DNA from: Sitta carolinensis
Taxonomy: Eukaryota > Chordata > Aves > Passeriformes > Sittidae
Direction: 5' to 3'
Length of the DNA: 64,000 nt
NCBI GenBank assembly: GCA_032173965.1
Contig: JAVUNC010000006.1
Coordinates: forward strand, 36,365,870 to 36,429,869
Shown here in pieces: positions 48,301 through 61,439 of this stretch. The notes under the pieces are model-generated. The model searched no databases. It saw nothing but the letters and a program-made list of their open reading frames with translations, and was not told the DNA's origin. Both the position numbers and the translations under genes were made by a program. The stretch's first letter is position 1; each line of letters starts with the position of its first letter.

Positions 48301-49775
48301 CAGAAAAGAACCCCTTTTCTTGTTGCATTCCTCTAAGCAACAATTCCTCCTTCCTGAGAAGAGTGATGTGATTGTGAATCAGAGTGACCTGGCAGGGCCA
48401 GGAGAGCATTGTTTCTAACAGGTTTTGCTGAACAGTTCCTTTCCTTACAAACCATCTTTCCAAATGAAAACTGTAAAGCTGATGATGACGACTTTCTGCA
48501 CTAAAACATAAACCCAGCTAATGTGGTTGTGGGTTCTTTGGGATCCTAGATTAACTGCCTGTTGCTCCAGTTCAGCCTCGATACTTTCTATGCCTTTACT
48601 TACTCTAATTTCATTCATTGCAAACAAGGTTGAACTTGTTTGCTGATAGAATAGGGTATCTGGAGTTTTCAGCAGGCAGTCTGTTTTCTGAGAAAAAAGT
48701 CAACAGAATCGTCTTCTTCAGCTCCTAGGATGGCTGATATTGGATCAACCCAAAGATCAGGATTAGAAAAGTGGAGTCTGAGCATGTGTAGCAAACACCC
48801 TGTAAAAACTGATTGGATCATTTTTACTTTTTCGATGTTGCAAACCCAGAAGCTAAAGGAATGTTCCATTGCTATAAAATAATCATTATTTACTGCTCCT
48901 ACCACTAAACAGTGTTCTCTAAGGCCTAAAATATTTAATCTAACTATTATCCCAATTTGATTTTAAATTGATTTCTGAATTAAAGATGACATGCTTTCTT
49001 TAGATGTACTAATGAATATATTTTCACAGTAAGGCTGATTGATTTTAAATGTTGTCTGCTCCATTAACCTGTGACAGCAGTGAGCATTAACCCCAAACTT
49101 CTTCAATACTTGATTTTATAATTGAAAAATAAAAATGTTTGTCTTCCAGGAGAATATTTTTGGTCAGTTAATAAATATTTCAGATGTTGAGCCAAAACTC
49201 CATCTGGAAGTATCTGAGAACTAATGTCTGTGATTTTTTTTAAAAGATTTTTTGGCATTTTTTTGGCAAGAAGAGAAGTGATAATAGAATTGAGAGTGCC
49301 ATAGCCAGATTGCACCTGGGGGAGGGGAGGGCGATTTGGTTTCTATGTTGCTGCTGCTGTGAATGCTGACATCCCTGAAATCTCATGAGGTTGTTTTGAG
49401 TTTGAGGGCTGCAATTAAGATTAAAATCTAGTTAATCAACACAATCTAGCCCTAAAGGCAGTCTCTAAGCCAGAACAGACCCAAGGGATGTTTCATCCAA
49501 GCTGTGCTTTTATGACAGGGGAGGTAGAGAATAACTGTCTGGGCAATAAAAAAATTCTGTAACAACTGACACTGTTTATTACTGCTGAAAGTGGCTTAAT
49601 GTAAAGGCAGGTGGATATCATTGTCACATGATACTTGCTCTGACCAAGGAGTGGACCCTGGATATGATATATGTAGTGACCAAGGTTGGGTCCCTATTAA
49701 GAAACTGGGACTCAGATTAGCATGAGAATCTGTTCAGTCTGATTGGACAAGCCATAGATATCATGGGTTCCTTAA

Positions 49776-49778
<3 letters not shown>
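42383..49778. other. AT-rich non-coding stretch, no gene seen
   Basis: Frames reach at most 123 codons (minus, 43487-43858) and none is recognisable. A short (ACATTT)3 hexamer run lies at about 47,259-47,276. A GGGGGAGGGGAGGGCG purine patch lies near 49,318. No mobile element was recognised. Confidence 0.6.

Positions 49779-49825
<47 letters not shown>
49779..49825 (+). repeat. Poly-T run, 47 nt
   Basis: Forty-seven consecutive T, the longest homopolymer in the window. No reverse polyadenylation signal or retroposon body flanks it. Length is likely polymorphic and uncertain in any assembly. Confidence 0.93.
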
Positions 49826-52800
49826 CAATAGATCAAATAATTCTTACTTGTGAGTCTTGGGATAAGTGGTGGACTTAATTTTAGGAATTGTAAGAAAAAC
49901 CAGCAATTTCCTGTCTTCTGGAAAATATTTGGGTTTAGAGAGTAGGCTTCCTCTGATAATGTCTGAAACTTTTTTCTTTTTTTAACTGTTTTACATGGAA
50001 AAATGTAGGTGAAAAAAATCAGTTGCTAAATATAAGATCTGAAAACCTTTGGGCATGTGCAAGGTTAGCAAAAAAAAATAATATAGATCACAAACTGAGC
50101 AAAAAGCACACATGGTTGCTAAAAAGCAAGCATCTGATCAGACATGAACAAAGCTGTAGTTTGGAAGGTGCAAGGGGAAACTGCAAGGATTAGGCTTTCA
50201 GTCATTAGTACCTTTGAGCTCACTGCTTGAGTGATTGCTAACCCAAGTGAATAGAGCCAAGGAAACAGCTCAGGACATGACCTACAAAACTGGAATAAGA
50301 AGGAGGGTGTAATCTGTTATTTGTTTATGTGTTGGGTGAAGCAAGAAGTAATGCATTTGAACTGCACAAAGAAATTCCTCCTCAGGCCTCTGTTAGCCCC
50401 TTTTTTCCATGATGATATAGTACTATAAATACTCGATGCTATATCAAATGCAAATGCAAATGAAATCTTCTTTTAGATAAATGTGAGAAAACTAGGGGGC
50501 TAATTAAAAATTAACAAACAACACAAACAAAAACCAAACCAACAAAAAAGTACCTCAAGACTCCAACAACAAACAAGACATCCAAACATAGCACAGGGCC
50601 ACTAAAACAGCAAAATGAAAACCTCCTGGGGTATTGAAACTATGTGGTCTGGGAGCTTTGAAAGACAATATTTTGAGCAGGGAGGTTAATATATTTGTGG
50701 GAGAAATCAGAGGGCTCAAATAAATTCAGAGAAGCAGAAATTCAGGACTGTTCAGAGATGACCTCACAGGAAGAGGATGAAGGCTTCTAAGTTGAGATCC
50801 AGCTCAGAGACTTTGAGAAGCGATTAAGCTACTGTTGATTTTCTATGTTATGTTTGTAGGAAAAATTACCTCCTTCATTTAAGAGAAATCTACAATACCT
50901 TCATACCTTATTATTTTGTTAGAATCCTTTTTATTTATAAAATAAATAATAAGCTGTATATTCTTTATTTATAATTACCCTACTCAATAACTAATATAGC
51001 TTGATTATTTAATTTTTTTAGTGCTGAATTAGAGCTGGCAAAAATTTCCCAGAGCAAAACATTTCTGGGTCTGAGTTTTACTTGTGGTTTTTACTGACAT
51101 TATGTTATTTAATAGTTATAGCACAGAACTACTGAGCATACTCAGTGTTTTGTTATCAAGGGGAAGTTTGGAAATGGTATCTGGAGACCCTTACAAAACA
51201 TAAATATCATGTGCTTGGTGCGCTTGATATGAATTTTTGATCACTAAGATACTTGGAGAAAAAGATGCTTCTTTTAAATGAGGAAAAAAAAAAATAAATT
51301 GCATATAATAAATAAATAAAGGAAAAACATACTTGACTTCTGTTCAAAGAAAGGCCTGATTCAAATTTCAGTTCATGTTCCAAATGTCCCCTTAGATCAA
51401 GTCCTGAATCTTTATTTTTCAATGTGCCAGTGATCAGACTGATCCTAAATTAAAGTTTTTGCTCCTTCGTCCTCTTTCTCCTTCAGGGTTATGTATAAAT
51501 CATAGCATAGATAACATAGTTTATTGCATAAATTATATTAGATGTGTTATATTGGTTTACGTCTGTGTTTGAGAATAATCAAATTCCATGTTTCAAGATA
51601 TTACTTGATCTCTTTTTATCACAAAACAGTCAAGTTCTAACTTCCTGGAAAGCATTTTACAAGTGTCTTTCGATTTCATCTATCTGGTAAACTTCATTCA
51701 GTGGAATAATGGATTAGAAAGCCTGTGTTTGTATACTTTATTCACTATAAAAGACCACAATCCTCTGCAGATGAATGGCTGGTCAGTGGCAGTCTTAGAC
51801 GTGGATAGACACAGCTATCAGTGTTATTCGTGAGGTTTTAAAGAGATAAGGGAATTTATGGAATTAAAGTAGGAAGTCTAACAGTGTTATTTCCAGTTGA
51901 AATGCATTCAGTTCATTTCACAGGGAAAATAAACATGCTAAAAATATGTAGCATTTTTGATTAAAGAAGCCACATTTCAGATCCTTAAGAAATATACAAT
52001 ATTGACAGCGAGGTGTTTCCTACTTGGAATTCCTAAGAGCAACAGGGTGACATACAGGCTATAGACTGAGGAGTTGTATGTGAGAAAATCACAAATGGTG
52101 AAGTTGTGAGTCTAGGATATACCATTTGTGGGTAAGAGTATGTGACCCATGCTTAGATTTATAACATTTCTTTTATGACTATAATTTGATTATGAAACTA
52201 ACTTACATTTTTATGTAATATTTAATTTCTTTTTGTATAAAATTAGCACTAAATTGTCAAGTCTATGAAAGATCCTGTAATACTGAATTATTTACTGACA
52301 AGCCCTGTTGTTTTATTACGGTAAATATCTGTAAAAGTTGATTTTTATATTAAAAAATACATAATCCATTTCAAGAATGCACCCTAGTAATGTTTTGGGG
52401 CTGTGAATTCCACAGTTTAATTATATATTGTACTCAAGCTGACATATGTTGTAGGGGTTTCATTATGTTTTGGTGCTTTAAATTTTCTTGGGAATGACTT
52501 TGTGAAACAAATACTTTTTGTGATACAGGACAAAAAAATAAAACAGGAGAGACCAGAAACAATTACAAAAAGTTGCAGCACCAGCCTTAACGTCTTGTCT
52601 CAGTTCAGTTTCAATATACTCTGCTTTTCGAAGTTGAAACTAAGAGATTTCTCTTAAGGCTTGTACAATGTCTGAAAGATCCTCTTATAAGACTGAGTAC
52701 TGAAGAGAAGTTTTGAAGCTTAGAGTAAGACAGAGCTATCTTTATAATGTTGCAGAAACGGCTGTCTCTTAATCATGGGAGAAAAATTATTTAGATATTT

Positions 52801-54037
52801 TCTCTAGATGTTGTTAGTTTTATCTTATTTAAAAATAGTCTTGCACAGATGCTTATCCAGAGCAGCTCTGATGGCCTCATATGACTGATGCCATGGTTAA
52901 GCTTGTTTGGCAAGGGAATTGTTCCAGCTGGTAAATTCTCACCAATTGGTAGGTTTTTGTCATCAGATGACACTCCTTATTTCCATTAAAAATGTTACTG
53001 CAGAGCAATCCTATTCCTTACAGGAGAGCAAGTATGCTGGGACTTCTTCCTCAAGTATCTGGTTGTATTTAGTTGAACAGATTTGGACTTCACATTTCAA
53101 TGCCTCCTGGAGGAATAGGACTGGACTTGGACTGGATTTGACTGGACTTCTGTTTCATTGCTCAGGAAGTTTCCCCCAGTCTTTGAGGACTTGCCAAACG
53201 AGCCAGTCTCAGCTGGTACACATAAATGGGGTCTCCACACCTCCGCTTTCAGTGAGCACCATGTTGTTGCCTAGGCACAAGTGGATGGGAAACAATTGCT
53301 TGTTACTGTTGATGCAACAAAGGTGCAAATCACACAACCAATGTTTGTTTTGTATATGCCCTGTGTGCACAGTAGGAGGAATTGAGAGTGCCTGACTCAT
53401 GTTTTGCCAGCAATCAGAAAATCTTCCCTATATCAGAAACAAGGCAATTTCAGTGTGTCGAGGTCTGATCATGTCTTCCCCACTGATTGCAAAACTAGAT
53501 TTTTGGCTCTATTTTTCCTGGCTTATTTTATGGCTCTGAACCAAGTACTAGTAAAGGGCTACACTATTCTCTATCCATGTATGACTAAAGTAGATAATTC
53601 AAGTCTTGAATTGTAAAGTTGTTGTTGCAGTGGAGACCATATTCATTACACCATCCTTTTCAGGTCATCCTTCTCTAAAATCTCCTAAATATAAGAGCAT
53701 CTTTTCTTTTAGTCCCTTTTAAAGAGTGATTTTTTTATCTGCTGCTCATGATGATATTTTTTTTCAATTGCTATAAAAATCTCAGTCCTAGGCTTAATGT
53801 TGTGAAGTATTATACATCAATAGATACTTAATAGCTGCCTGTTAGTCATGCAACTATGATCAACAGTGATCATACTAACTTGTGTTTAATTAGAACATAT
53901 TTAAAAAAGAATAAATGTATCTCACTGTAGTGCCTGCTCCAAACAAAACCGAAGAAAACCCTATACATATAACTACTTTCTGTGTGTATCTTCAAGTTTC
54001 AGTTAGTAACATTTTTTTGCTTGTCAGTGATTGGTCA
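49826..54037. other. AT-rich non-coding stretch, no gene seen
   Basis: It includes a 162-codon + frame at 52907-53395, the longest frame outside low-complexity sequence in this half. That frame starts at a non-ATG codon and has no recognisable domain. A small ACTGGACTTGGACTGG duplication lies at about 53121-53150. An ACAAACAAAAACC-type A/C tract lies near 50,518-50,550. No gene is supported. Confidence 0.55.
50448..50461 (+). promoter_or_regulatory. Two overlapping POU octamers
   Basis: ATGCAAAT occurs at 50448-50455 and again at 50454-50461, sharing two bases. It is the exact octamer bound by POU-domain factors (Oct-1/Oct-2 and relatives). A 6-base offset arises naturally from an ATGCAA-type short duplication, so function is uncertain. 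Confidence 0.35.
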
Positions 54038-54140
54038 TTTGTTTTTTTTGTTTGTTTTTTGTTTTTTGTTTTTTTGTGTGTGTGGGGGTTTTTTTGTTTG
54101 TTTTTTTTGTTTTTTTTGGGTTTTTTTTTTGTTTTTTTTC
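54038..54140 (+). repeat. T-rich tract with G interruptions
   Basis: About 100 bases of T runs separated by single G, then GTGTGTGTGGGGG, then more T runs. Translations are Phe/Val/Cys (+) or Lys/Gln/Asn/Pro (-) low-complexity frames and are not coding. Confidence 0.85.
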
Positions 54141-56742
54141 AAGGTCCTTGAACATATATAATAAGACACATTCTTTATATAAGGAAAAGAGATGGACCTC
54201 TCTATGCATCCCCTCATTATATATTTTTAGCATCTTTTTTCTCAAAGTCTTGCAGAAATAATAGATCTTTTAATTTAAAATCAGTCCTACTAGTTCCTTT
54301 ATTGGGGGAAAGTATTGAGTCTAACTTGTCTTGACTGTTCTAATTATATTGCCCAGGATTTAATTACATTTTTAGTGGCAGTATGATGATTTGAGAAATG
54401 TATCTACATCATTTACTTGTCTAGACAGCTGTGTGGAAAGCAGAGGAATCATACCATAAGAAATTGAGTCATGTACAGAGCTGGAGAAGATTAGGATTGT
54501 GCTTATGAATGTTGCGGTAATAAAAATAATGCTTAGTAAGTCTTCCAAAATTTGCAATCTTGCAAAAAAAGTAGGAAGTTTTTGTTTTGTAATTTTCCAC
54601 TTAATGAGCCATTTTTGTGTCTGTTAAAGGTCTTTTTAATTTTATTTTTTTTTTAATTTTTTTTTAAGCTTTATTTCTTTAAACAGCCATTCTGAATTTG
54701 TTTCCAATCCCAGTCAGATACTACATATTGAAGTTAGGATTCACTTTCTTAGCTGTTAATTTGTTCACTGGACTTCTTTTGACATGAACAAGAAGTTAGA
54801 AAAAACCCTTCTCATTAATATTAAGCAGTTGAAAAGCACAAACTATATTACAGAAAATTTCTGGAGCTAAAAATATTTTGGGAGACATGTAAAAATATTT
54901 GTGATTCAGGTAGCTGTCTGTTTCCTCTAAAGACATTCAAACCCCAGACTGACTAGCTAGTAGGTGTTCCTTAGTCACAAAATCCTACATGTAATAATCA
55001 TAGCTCTAGACTATTATTCCAATTCCTTTTTCATTAGTGCTATAAACTTCCCTGCACAGCAGGATTTAGAGGCATGCTGAATCTTGTAGAGAAATTAAAA
55101 AAAAAATTCTTTTCACTGATGTGTCAAAGTTGAAGAGTTTATAATACCATGATGATCCTTAAAAATACAGTGTGAAATAGTTCAGAAACAGGGTGGGAGT
55201 TTTATGCATCTGGAGCTCAAATATCGGTTAAAATTGAGCATTATGTTTGACTTTTGTCCCTTCTTCTTGACAAATTCTGTGAGATTTGACACCAAAGTAA
55301 TCTAGGTGAAAATTCTATTTACTGATGGAATTAGCATGAATTTTTTTATTTTGGCTTTCTAGAAGAGTAATGATTCAAAAAGTATTATTCTCTACTCTAA
55401 TATTTGAATTTTGTTTTTATTCAATTAACAACGTGTTTCTGTGATCATGTGTGTCATATACAGAGATGCTCAGGCCCAAACAAAAGTTTTTGTGTCCCAG
55501 AATATATCTGAAAAATGTCACAAAAGGATTATGGGGTTTATGGATTCCCAAGCCTGCATAACTCCATAGAGGTGTATGGCCAGATGCATTTCTGACAAGC
55601 AATACAGAACTTTACATATATTTTAAAATGGTCTTATTTTAAGTTAATATTTAAACTCTAGTTATGAAATTCAAAATGCATGAAAAATGACAAGTCTGAG
55701 TCATTGGATTAAAATTCATTTTACAGTTTGGGTAAGAAGCATAAAAGTATCAGGAATGTTGTTTCTTAAAAGGCTGAGTCTACTGAATCCTCTTTAAAAT
55801 AGGTTTGATTTTTGCCTTTTCATGATCTTGGTGGGCAAGCTCAATATTGTTAACAATTGTTCAGACTTATGGAAAAAAGGTCTGTCATCCAGGAAACAAA
55901 AGAATTTTTCTTGAGGAGGAAATAAAACAACATTTTCTTTCCAGCTCTGCTTTTCTGAATTTCATTTTATTTTGTATTCTGTATGAGCAATCAAAAAACC
56001 AAATGGGTCTTGCCTCTTAAAAAGTGAGATAGCATCAAAATCATAAAATATCTTTGCCTGTTATTCACAGTCCTAAGCTTTAGGTAGAATATGTTTGATT
56101 GAATTAAAGAACCTGAAATGGTGGAAAGCACAAGTAAATCCCTATTGCTGTGGAATCCTGAAACAGCCTTAGTTCAACAAATATTAGAAAACTGGAACTG
56201 TAATGAACATAGCAAATGTTAAACCACAATTATTTTGAAGATACCTGAAGCTCTGATGTTACAAAGGATTCAAACATAAATTAACAAGGAAAACACAATG
56301 GTAAGTTTCTAATTGCTCCACTAATATGACAATGTGCAGCTCTTGAGAAGCTTTAGGACTTTGACCAGAATGGGAACAAAGACTGCAAGTAAACCACAAA
56401 AAAGCCCATGGGATTCTTAACAGGATGTGGGATATTTTGCTTGCAAATTGCAGGATGAAATTCAGTCTTTGTCCTTTGTACTGGCTGTCATATCATGCAG
56501 TGGGAGTTATGTAACTACTGTGCAGGATATTAATTGATGCCTTTCAATTAAATACATTCCCAGGGAGTGGACAAGTGTAACAACTAGTGAAATTTTTAAA
56601 CTGCATCTTAGGAAAATAAAAATGAATGGAACATCCTGGCTCATTAAACCAAGTCTCATATTTCTGTAGACCATTTGTATTCGTATTTTAATATTTATTT
56701 TTTTAAACGAATGACATTCCGACATTCCAAATTTTCAACTGA
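54141..56742. other. AT-rich non-coding stretch, no gene seen
   Basis: No frame over 72 codons. A T-rich block lies at about 54,638-54,666. No recognised repeats, islands or motif clusters. Confidence 0.6.
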
Positions 56743-56834
56743 CTTTTTTTTTCCTTTGTTTGTTTTTGTTTTGTTTTGTTTTGTTTTGTTTGTTTGTTTG
56801 TTTCTTTGTTTGTTTTTTGTTTGTTTGTTCTTTT
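56743..56834 (+). repeat. (TTTTG)n/(TTTG)n microsatellite
   Basis: T-rich sequence passes into TTTTG pentamers (about 56,762-56,788) and then TTTG tetramers, with a TTTC interruption. It ends about 65 bases before the SINE at 56.9 kb. A 62-codon Phe/Leu/Val/Cys frame through it is an artefact. Confidence 0.9.
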
Positions 56835-56899
56835 GTGCTCCACTAAAGAAGCACTATTATTGAAGAGTAGTTGGACAATGATCTCATGATGTAGGGTTT

Positions 56900-57043
56900 T
56901 TGTCCCTGAGATCAGCTCAGGTGGTTAGGGCATGGTGCTAATAATACCCGTGTTGTGGTTTTTATCCCTGTAAGGACCATTCACTTAAGAGCTGGACTCA
57001 ATGGTCCTTGTAGGTCTCTTTCAAATCCAAATATTCTGTGATC
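56900..57043 (+). mobile_element. tRNA-Ile-headed, CR1-tailed SINE (TguSINE1-like)
   Basis: The 5' part (about 56903-56980) aligns with a tRNA-Ile(AAU) gene: CAGCTCAGGTGGTTAGGGCA (56913 on) covers the D arm and A box, GGTGCTAATAATACC matches the anticodon arm with its AAT anticodon, and TGTGGTTTTTATCCCTGTAA matches the T arm and B box (one extra T and C-to-T changes damage it), followed by GGACCAT. The 3' part (about 56985-57043) is a CR1 end: GAGCTGGACTCAATGGTCC, TTGTAGGTCTCTTTCAAATC, ATATTCTGTGAT. A Pol III-transcribed tRNA head joined to a CR1 tail is the architecture of TguSINE1, a SINE of passerine birds mobilised by CR1. B-box damage and scattered substitutions suggest an old, inactive copy. 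Confidence 0.85.
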
Positions 57044-58538
57044 TTTGAGTCACATAAAAAATTAGTTCTGTTCATAAACCACTGATTTCTCTACCAGCTA
57101 ACATTTTTATTTAAATACCTCTTAAACCTGCATAACATTTAACTTGTTTTATTTATATATGTTAAAACATATTTTCCTCAACACTTATTTTGGTGTTTTT
57201 CAAATTCTTTTATTTTTCTATGTTTTTTCATTCCTTCAATCATCTCAGACATTTAGTTAGTCTTTCTGAAAACTGGTGATTGCAATCTTGCATTTCAGAT
57301 AAGATCTTAATGTTTTATGTTTCTTTATTGAATATATTGTTTGACACAGAATTTTTTTTTTAACGCAAGTTAGAAATGGCTTGCAGTCAGTCTCTAATTC
57401 ATTGCTTTCACTGTTTTCCTTTAGTTTCTTATCTGTTGTGATTACAATTCTAACTTTAAGTTTTATTGTAGACAGTCTTTAGAAAACTTGGAGCTGAATA
57501 TTGGAAGTAAATGTCTAAGTGACAACTTTTTTGACAGAGAATGTTTTATTACCCTAGTTTGGTGATTGGTGATTCTTCTTGCATTCATGTAATCTTGTGT
57601 CTGACTTCGTTATAAACTCATCCAGAAAGCTATTTCAGTATCATAACCAATGTATTTATCTAATTTGAATTCAGATGTCTTTATATATACTGAAGCATAT
57701 ATATAACCATGTAAGTGAGTTTATATGAATATAAATTGTTTATATAGTTGTCTTTCATCTACATTCTCAACTATAAGAACCCTCTTGTCATTTTATGGCT
57801 TTAGATTACATCTTGGGTAATACACTTTGCATGTAACTGTGCCTTTCCATCTTCTGCACATTTTTCAGAGTAGTGTTGTAAGTTATTTGACTGGATTTCA
57901 TGGTAGGTTTTGACTGATGTACTGGAAGAACACAATGCCAGCTTTGTCACATAATAAAATAACTAATAATATATTTTAGGCATAAACTTACATAGGGATA
58001 ATAAAGCTATGTTAATTGATATGATGATTTATCTTTCTGGCCATGATTGAGAGTATGTTACCTTAACCTATTAAAAGCTTTTTTCACTGAATTAGAAATT
58101 AAACTTTAATCCTGTTTGGTGAAGAGAATTCCAAAACATATAGCGATAAATAGTGTAATGGTTATAATAAAAGTGTAAGTCAGTGACACAGTCTTAATCT
58201 ACTGGTGACTTATATACTGAAAAAGCATTAGAGAGTTGCCAAATTTAGGATCCTTCTTACAGGAACAAAAGAACCAGATTATGTTTTCAGAATTCAGAGT
58301 TTTTTAGGGAAAAAAATTTGCTCAAGTCTTTGTAGAATGGAAAATACTTATACTGCAGTAAAACTTTCTGTAGCTTACAGGGCATCTCTGTGATGTTTTC
58401 CTTGAATACCTGGAGATAAATCAAAATAATTTGTTAGGAAAAAAATTACAAGTATGACAAAACCATGACCTTGAAACTTCATCTGCTCAAAGATGAAGTT
58501 ATATTAATATAAGAATTGCATTATTATATATTTATAAG
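57044..58538. other. AT-rich non-coding stretch, no gene seen
   Basis: Very AT-rich, with TATATA-type stretches near 57,680-57,745. No open frame of note and no recognised element. Confidence 0.6.
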
Positions 58539-58631
58539 ATATAATAATAATAATAATAGTAATAGTGATAATATAATAATAATATATGTAATAATAGTAA
58601 TAATAATAATATAATAATCAATAATAATAAT
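58539..58631 (+). repeat. (AAT)n trinucleotide repeat, imperfect
   Basis: ATAATAATAATAATAATAGT at about 58541 continues as AAT units interrupted by AGT, GATAAT and ATATATGT to about 58,631. This is an old, interrupted microsatellite in very AT-rich DNA. Confidence 0.9.
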
Positions 58632-58893
58632 TTCTTATTGTCCACCTTCTGTATGGAAAACTTTTTTCCAAAGCTAATGGAATAGACCAGAAATCAGTGA
58701 TTTGCTAATTCCCAACTAGAAGATCGAAAATGGAAATTCCAGACTCCTGCATACTGGCATGGACTGAGACAGGATCTACATTCAGCTTGCTGTTATTTTG
58801 GGATTAAGAATGCAGATAATAACAAACTCAGTCAAACCTGTTTACTTTTGAACTAATGTTAATATATGAATAAAAAAAATATTATTACAGGAC

Positions 58894-58966
58894 ATATATA
58901 TATATATATACATGCCCATATACACACACATGCACACACATAAATATATATATATATATATATATA
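58894..58966 (+). repeat. Compound (AT)n-(AC)n-(AT)n microsatellite
   Basis: (AT)n at 58894-58910, then ACACAC/GCACAC units at about 58921-58940, then (AT)n at 58944-58966. The AT arms are self-complementary and could extrude as cruciform. Likely length-variable. Confidence 0.9.
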
Positions 58967-61398
58967 ATGAATATTGCTTATTGTAGCAGTAACAAAATAA
59001 ATTAAAATTCCAAAATAGTATTTCTTTTTAATTAGTGAAAAAAATAACAAAGTTTATTTAAGAAAGTTTTTAGGCATGTGTATGTGCAACAATACCTTGG
59101 CAGGTAAATGGAAACTCTCTGTGCTCCTGGAAAATCAGTTAAAAGGTGATTGAACCATGAGGTCTTATCCTCCCAAAACAGGGGGAACCGACTGATCATT
59201 TCAAGAATGTGGAAAAGCAAGCTGGAAGATGGCACCTAGCCAGAAGCTGTAAAAGAATTTCTTGCAACCAATCAGCTGAACATGTGCTTAAGGCCAGAAA
59301 GGCAAAGAAAATCTGATGCTCAAAGTCTTACAGAGAAAAAAATTCAATACTTTTTTGATAGAAAAGAAAACATGCAGCCTGTTAATCACTATAGTAAGCA
59401 GGGAGTTGAGGCTCAGATTTATTTTTTTTTTTTATCTCTATGGCTACTCTATTCAAAACAAAAGATTCAATTTAATTTCATAAATAACCTCTCACTGATT
59501 CATCAAGTGTTTGATATATCTGAAAATAATTCACTTATCTGAAGTATAATGTGAACTTTGTATCAGATTGCTCTTTGTAGCTGACAGGGCCTCTTTCAGT
59601 ATTCACATTATGTGGGCATTTACACTGTGAGAAGCAGCACACTAAAACGATGGTTCGCTTTACATCCATATCACAATCAACATTTGTATGGATGACTACT
59701 TAGAATTCAAGGGAAGTAAGAACTGGGGCACGAACCAGCCTTTTTGTTCTGCTCATCTGAATAAGTTTATTCCCCCAAGGCTACAGAAATGTTGAAGACG
59801 TTAAGTGTTCACTCAGAACAGAAGTTCTGTAGGCTGCATGGGGGCAGAAACTACCAAGGAATGTTTCATATCAAATTTACACCCAACAGAGTGAGGATGA
59901 GTAATTGTTAGGTGAGAAGTTGCTATAGCTTTGTGTTAGCAGTTCTGAGTTCAGCTACAAGATATTATCTAAGACCCAATGGAGATCTGACTAGATGACT
60001 CAGAAAATTAGTAATGGCTTACACAATCATTTCTAGGTCAACAGTTTGTATACATTGAACTTTATTCTGGTAAATCATCACTAGCCGATGACTCTTCTGT
60101 GATCTCTGAATTATTATTCTATATTTGTTTTAGTGAATGGACTAAAATAACTGCCATGGCAGGCCTTCTTTGGCACAGCTGCTCATTACTGCAGTAGAAA
60201 GAGAGACCTGACTGGAATGGAGGATAGAGCTGCTCTATCAGCCCTAGAAGCAGCCCTTTCAAAGCACAAATGAGATGCTGCAGTGTAATATGGAAAAGGT
60301 AGAAATGAGAAATTTAAAATCAACTGAGACAAATGAACTGCCTGTTCTGATCTTTCCTATGAAAACTTAGATTCACCTTGTTTCCCCTGAACTGATCTTG
60401 GTATCTTATGTTATGTAAGTGACATCCCTAACGACACTGAGATCCAGAATCACCCTTGCAAGGTGCCTTCTCCTCTCAATTGGCTACTGGAAGAAAGAAG
60501 GCTTTTTATGGTGATTACATTATTAAAAGTTTTGAACCTGGATGGAAAAAAAATGGTTCTGAATCTGAAGAATCACATCACTTCCTCTAGTTACTTATCT
60601 CCAAATTTCTTCCAATCCTGTTTCACTTTCTCTCCAAGAATTGTGTACTTCATTTTTAACCAGAATTCTCTTGTCTTCAGCTATCAATCCTTAGTTAAGA
60701 TTGTGTTTTTCTAAGAGTTTGTATAAGCCTTTGTGCTCAAGTATAGCCTGTCTGTGAAGGTTACTATATATCACAAGTCCACCTGTGAGAGCCACCTACC
60801 TCTACTTACACATTATATATGGACTAGACATTTTAGAGGTTGTATTTCTGCTTCTTATTTACACTTAGAATTTGGATGCAAAGACTTAAATTAAAAGAAT
60901 CATATAATTTCTCTCATTTAGATTACCTCTAGATGCATCTTTTGTCTGAAAAACAGGATCAGCCCAATGTTTTATGAAGACAAAGGTGTTTTTCTCATAA
61001 CATATTAATTATACATATGTTAAATCTGGTTTTGACATGAATGTAGGAAATCATGTTTTTTACTGTGTTTACAGTAGTTTCCATGTATTTTTCATTCCAG
61101 TCAGTTCTTTTTTGTTTCGTGGGGCTCAAAGAGTATCTTTGCATTCTTCTGAACACACTGCTTACTAAATCATTAATACAAAACATATTTCAAAAACACA
61201 AAAAGTTTTCAAACACATTTTCAGAGGGGATATGGAGACAACATTTTCTTCAAAACATGTTGTTAGAAAGAAATTCAGAGGTTGGTTCTGTACAACTGCA
61301 CAGGACAAAAAGATGTGGAAAATCAAGGATATATATATGCCACTTTGATATAAATAAGGAACAATGACTTCGTCCCCCATGTTCTTCCCCAATGTTCA

Positions 61399-61403
<5 letters not shown>
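58967..61403. other. AT-rich non-coding stretch, no gene seen
   Basis: Frames reach at most 104 codons and are not recognisable. A few longer A/T runs occur (for example T at about 59421-59433). No CpG island or recognised mobile element. Confidence 0.6.

Positions 61404-61438
<35 letters not shown>
61404..61438 (+). repeat. Poly-T run, 35 nt (left arm of T/A pair)
   Basis: Thirty-five T, closely matched in length by a run of A about 200 bases to the right. The flank continues as ordinary AT-rich sequence (GTAACATAAG). Confidence 0.92.

Positions 61439-61439
<1 letters not shown>

Noticed and set aside
22643..50424. 15-nt match TGATGATATAGTACT at 22643 and 50410
   Set aside because: One or two such 15-mers are expected by chance in a 64-kb AT-rich window; flanks do not align.
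52907..53395. 162-codon + frame
   Set aside because: Non-ATG start, no domain, no nearby promoter or splice context; within chance length for a 64-kb window.
56903..56980. Functional tRNA-Ile gene
   Set aside because: The B box has an extra T and substitutions, the acceptor stem is not paired, and the sequence runs directly into a CR1 tail; it is a SINE head.
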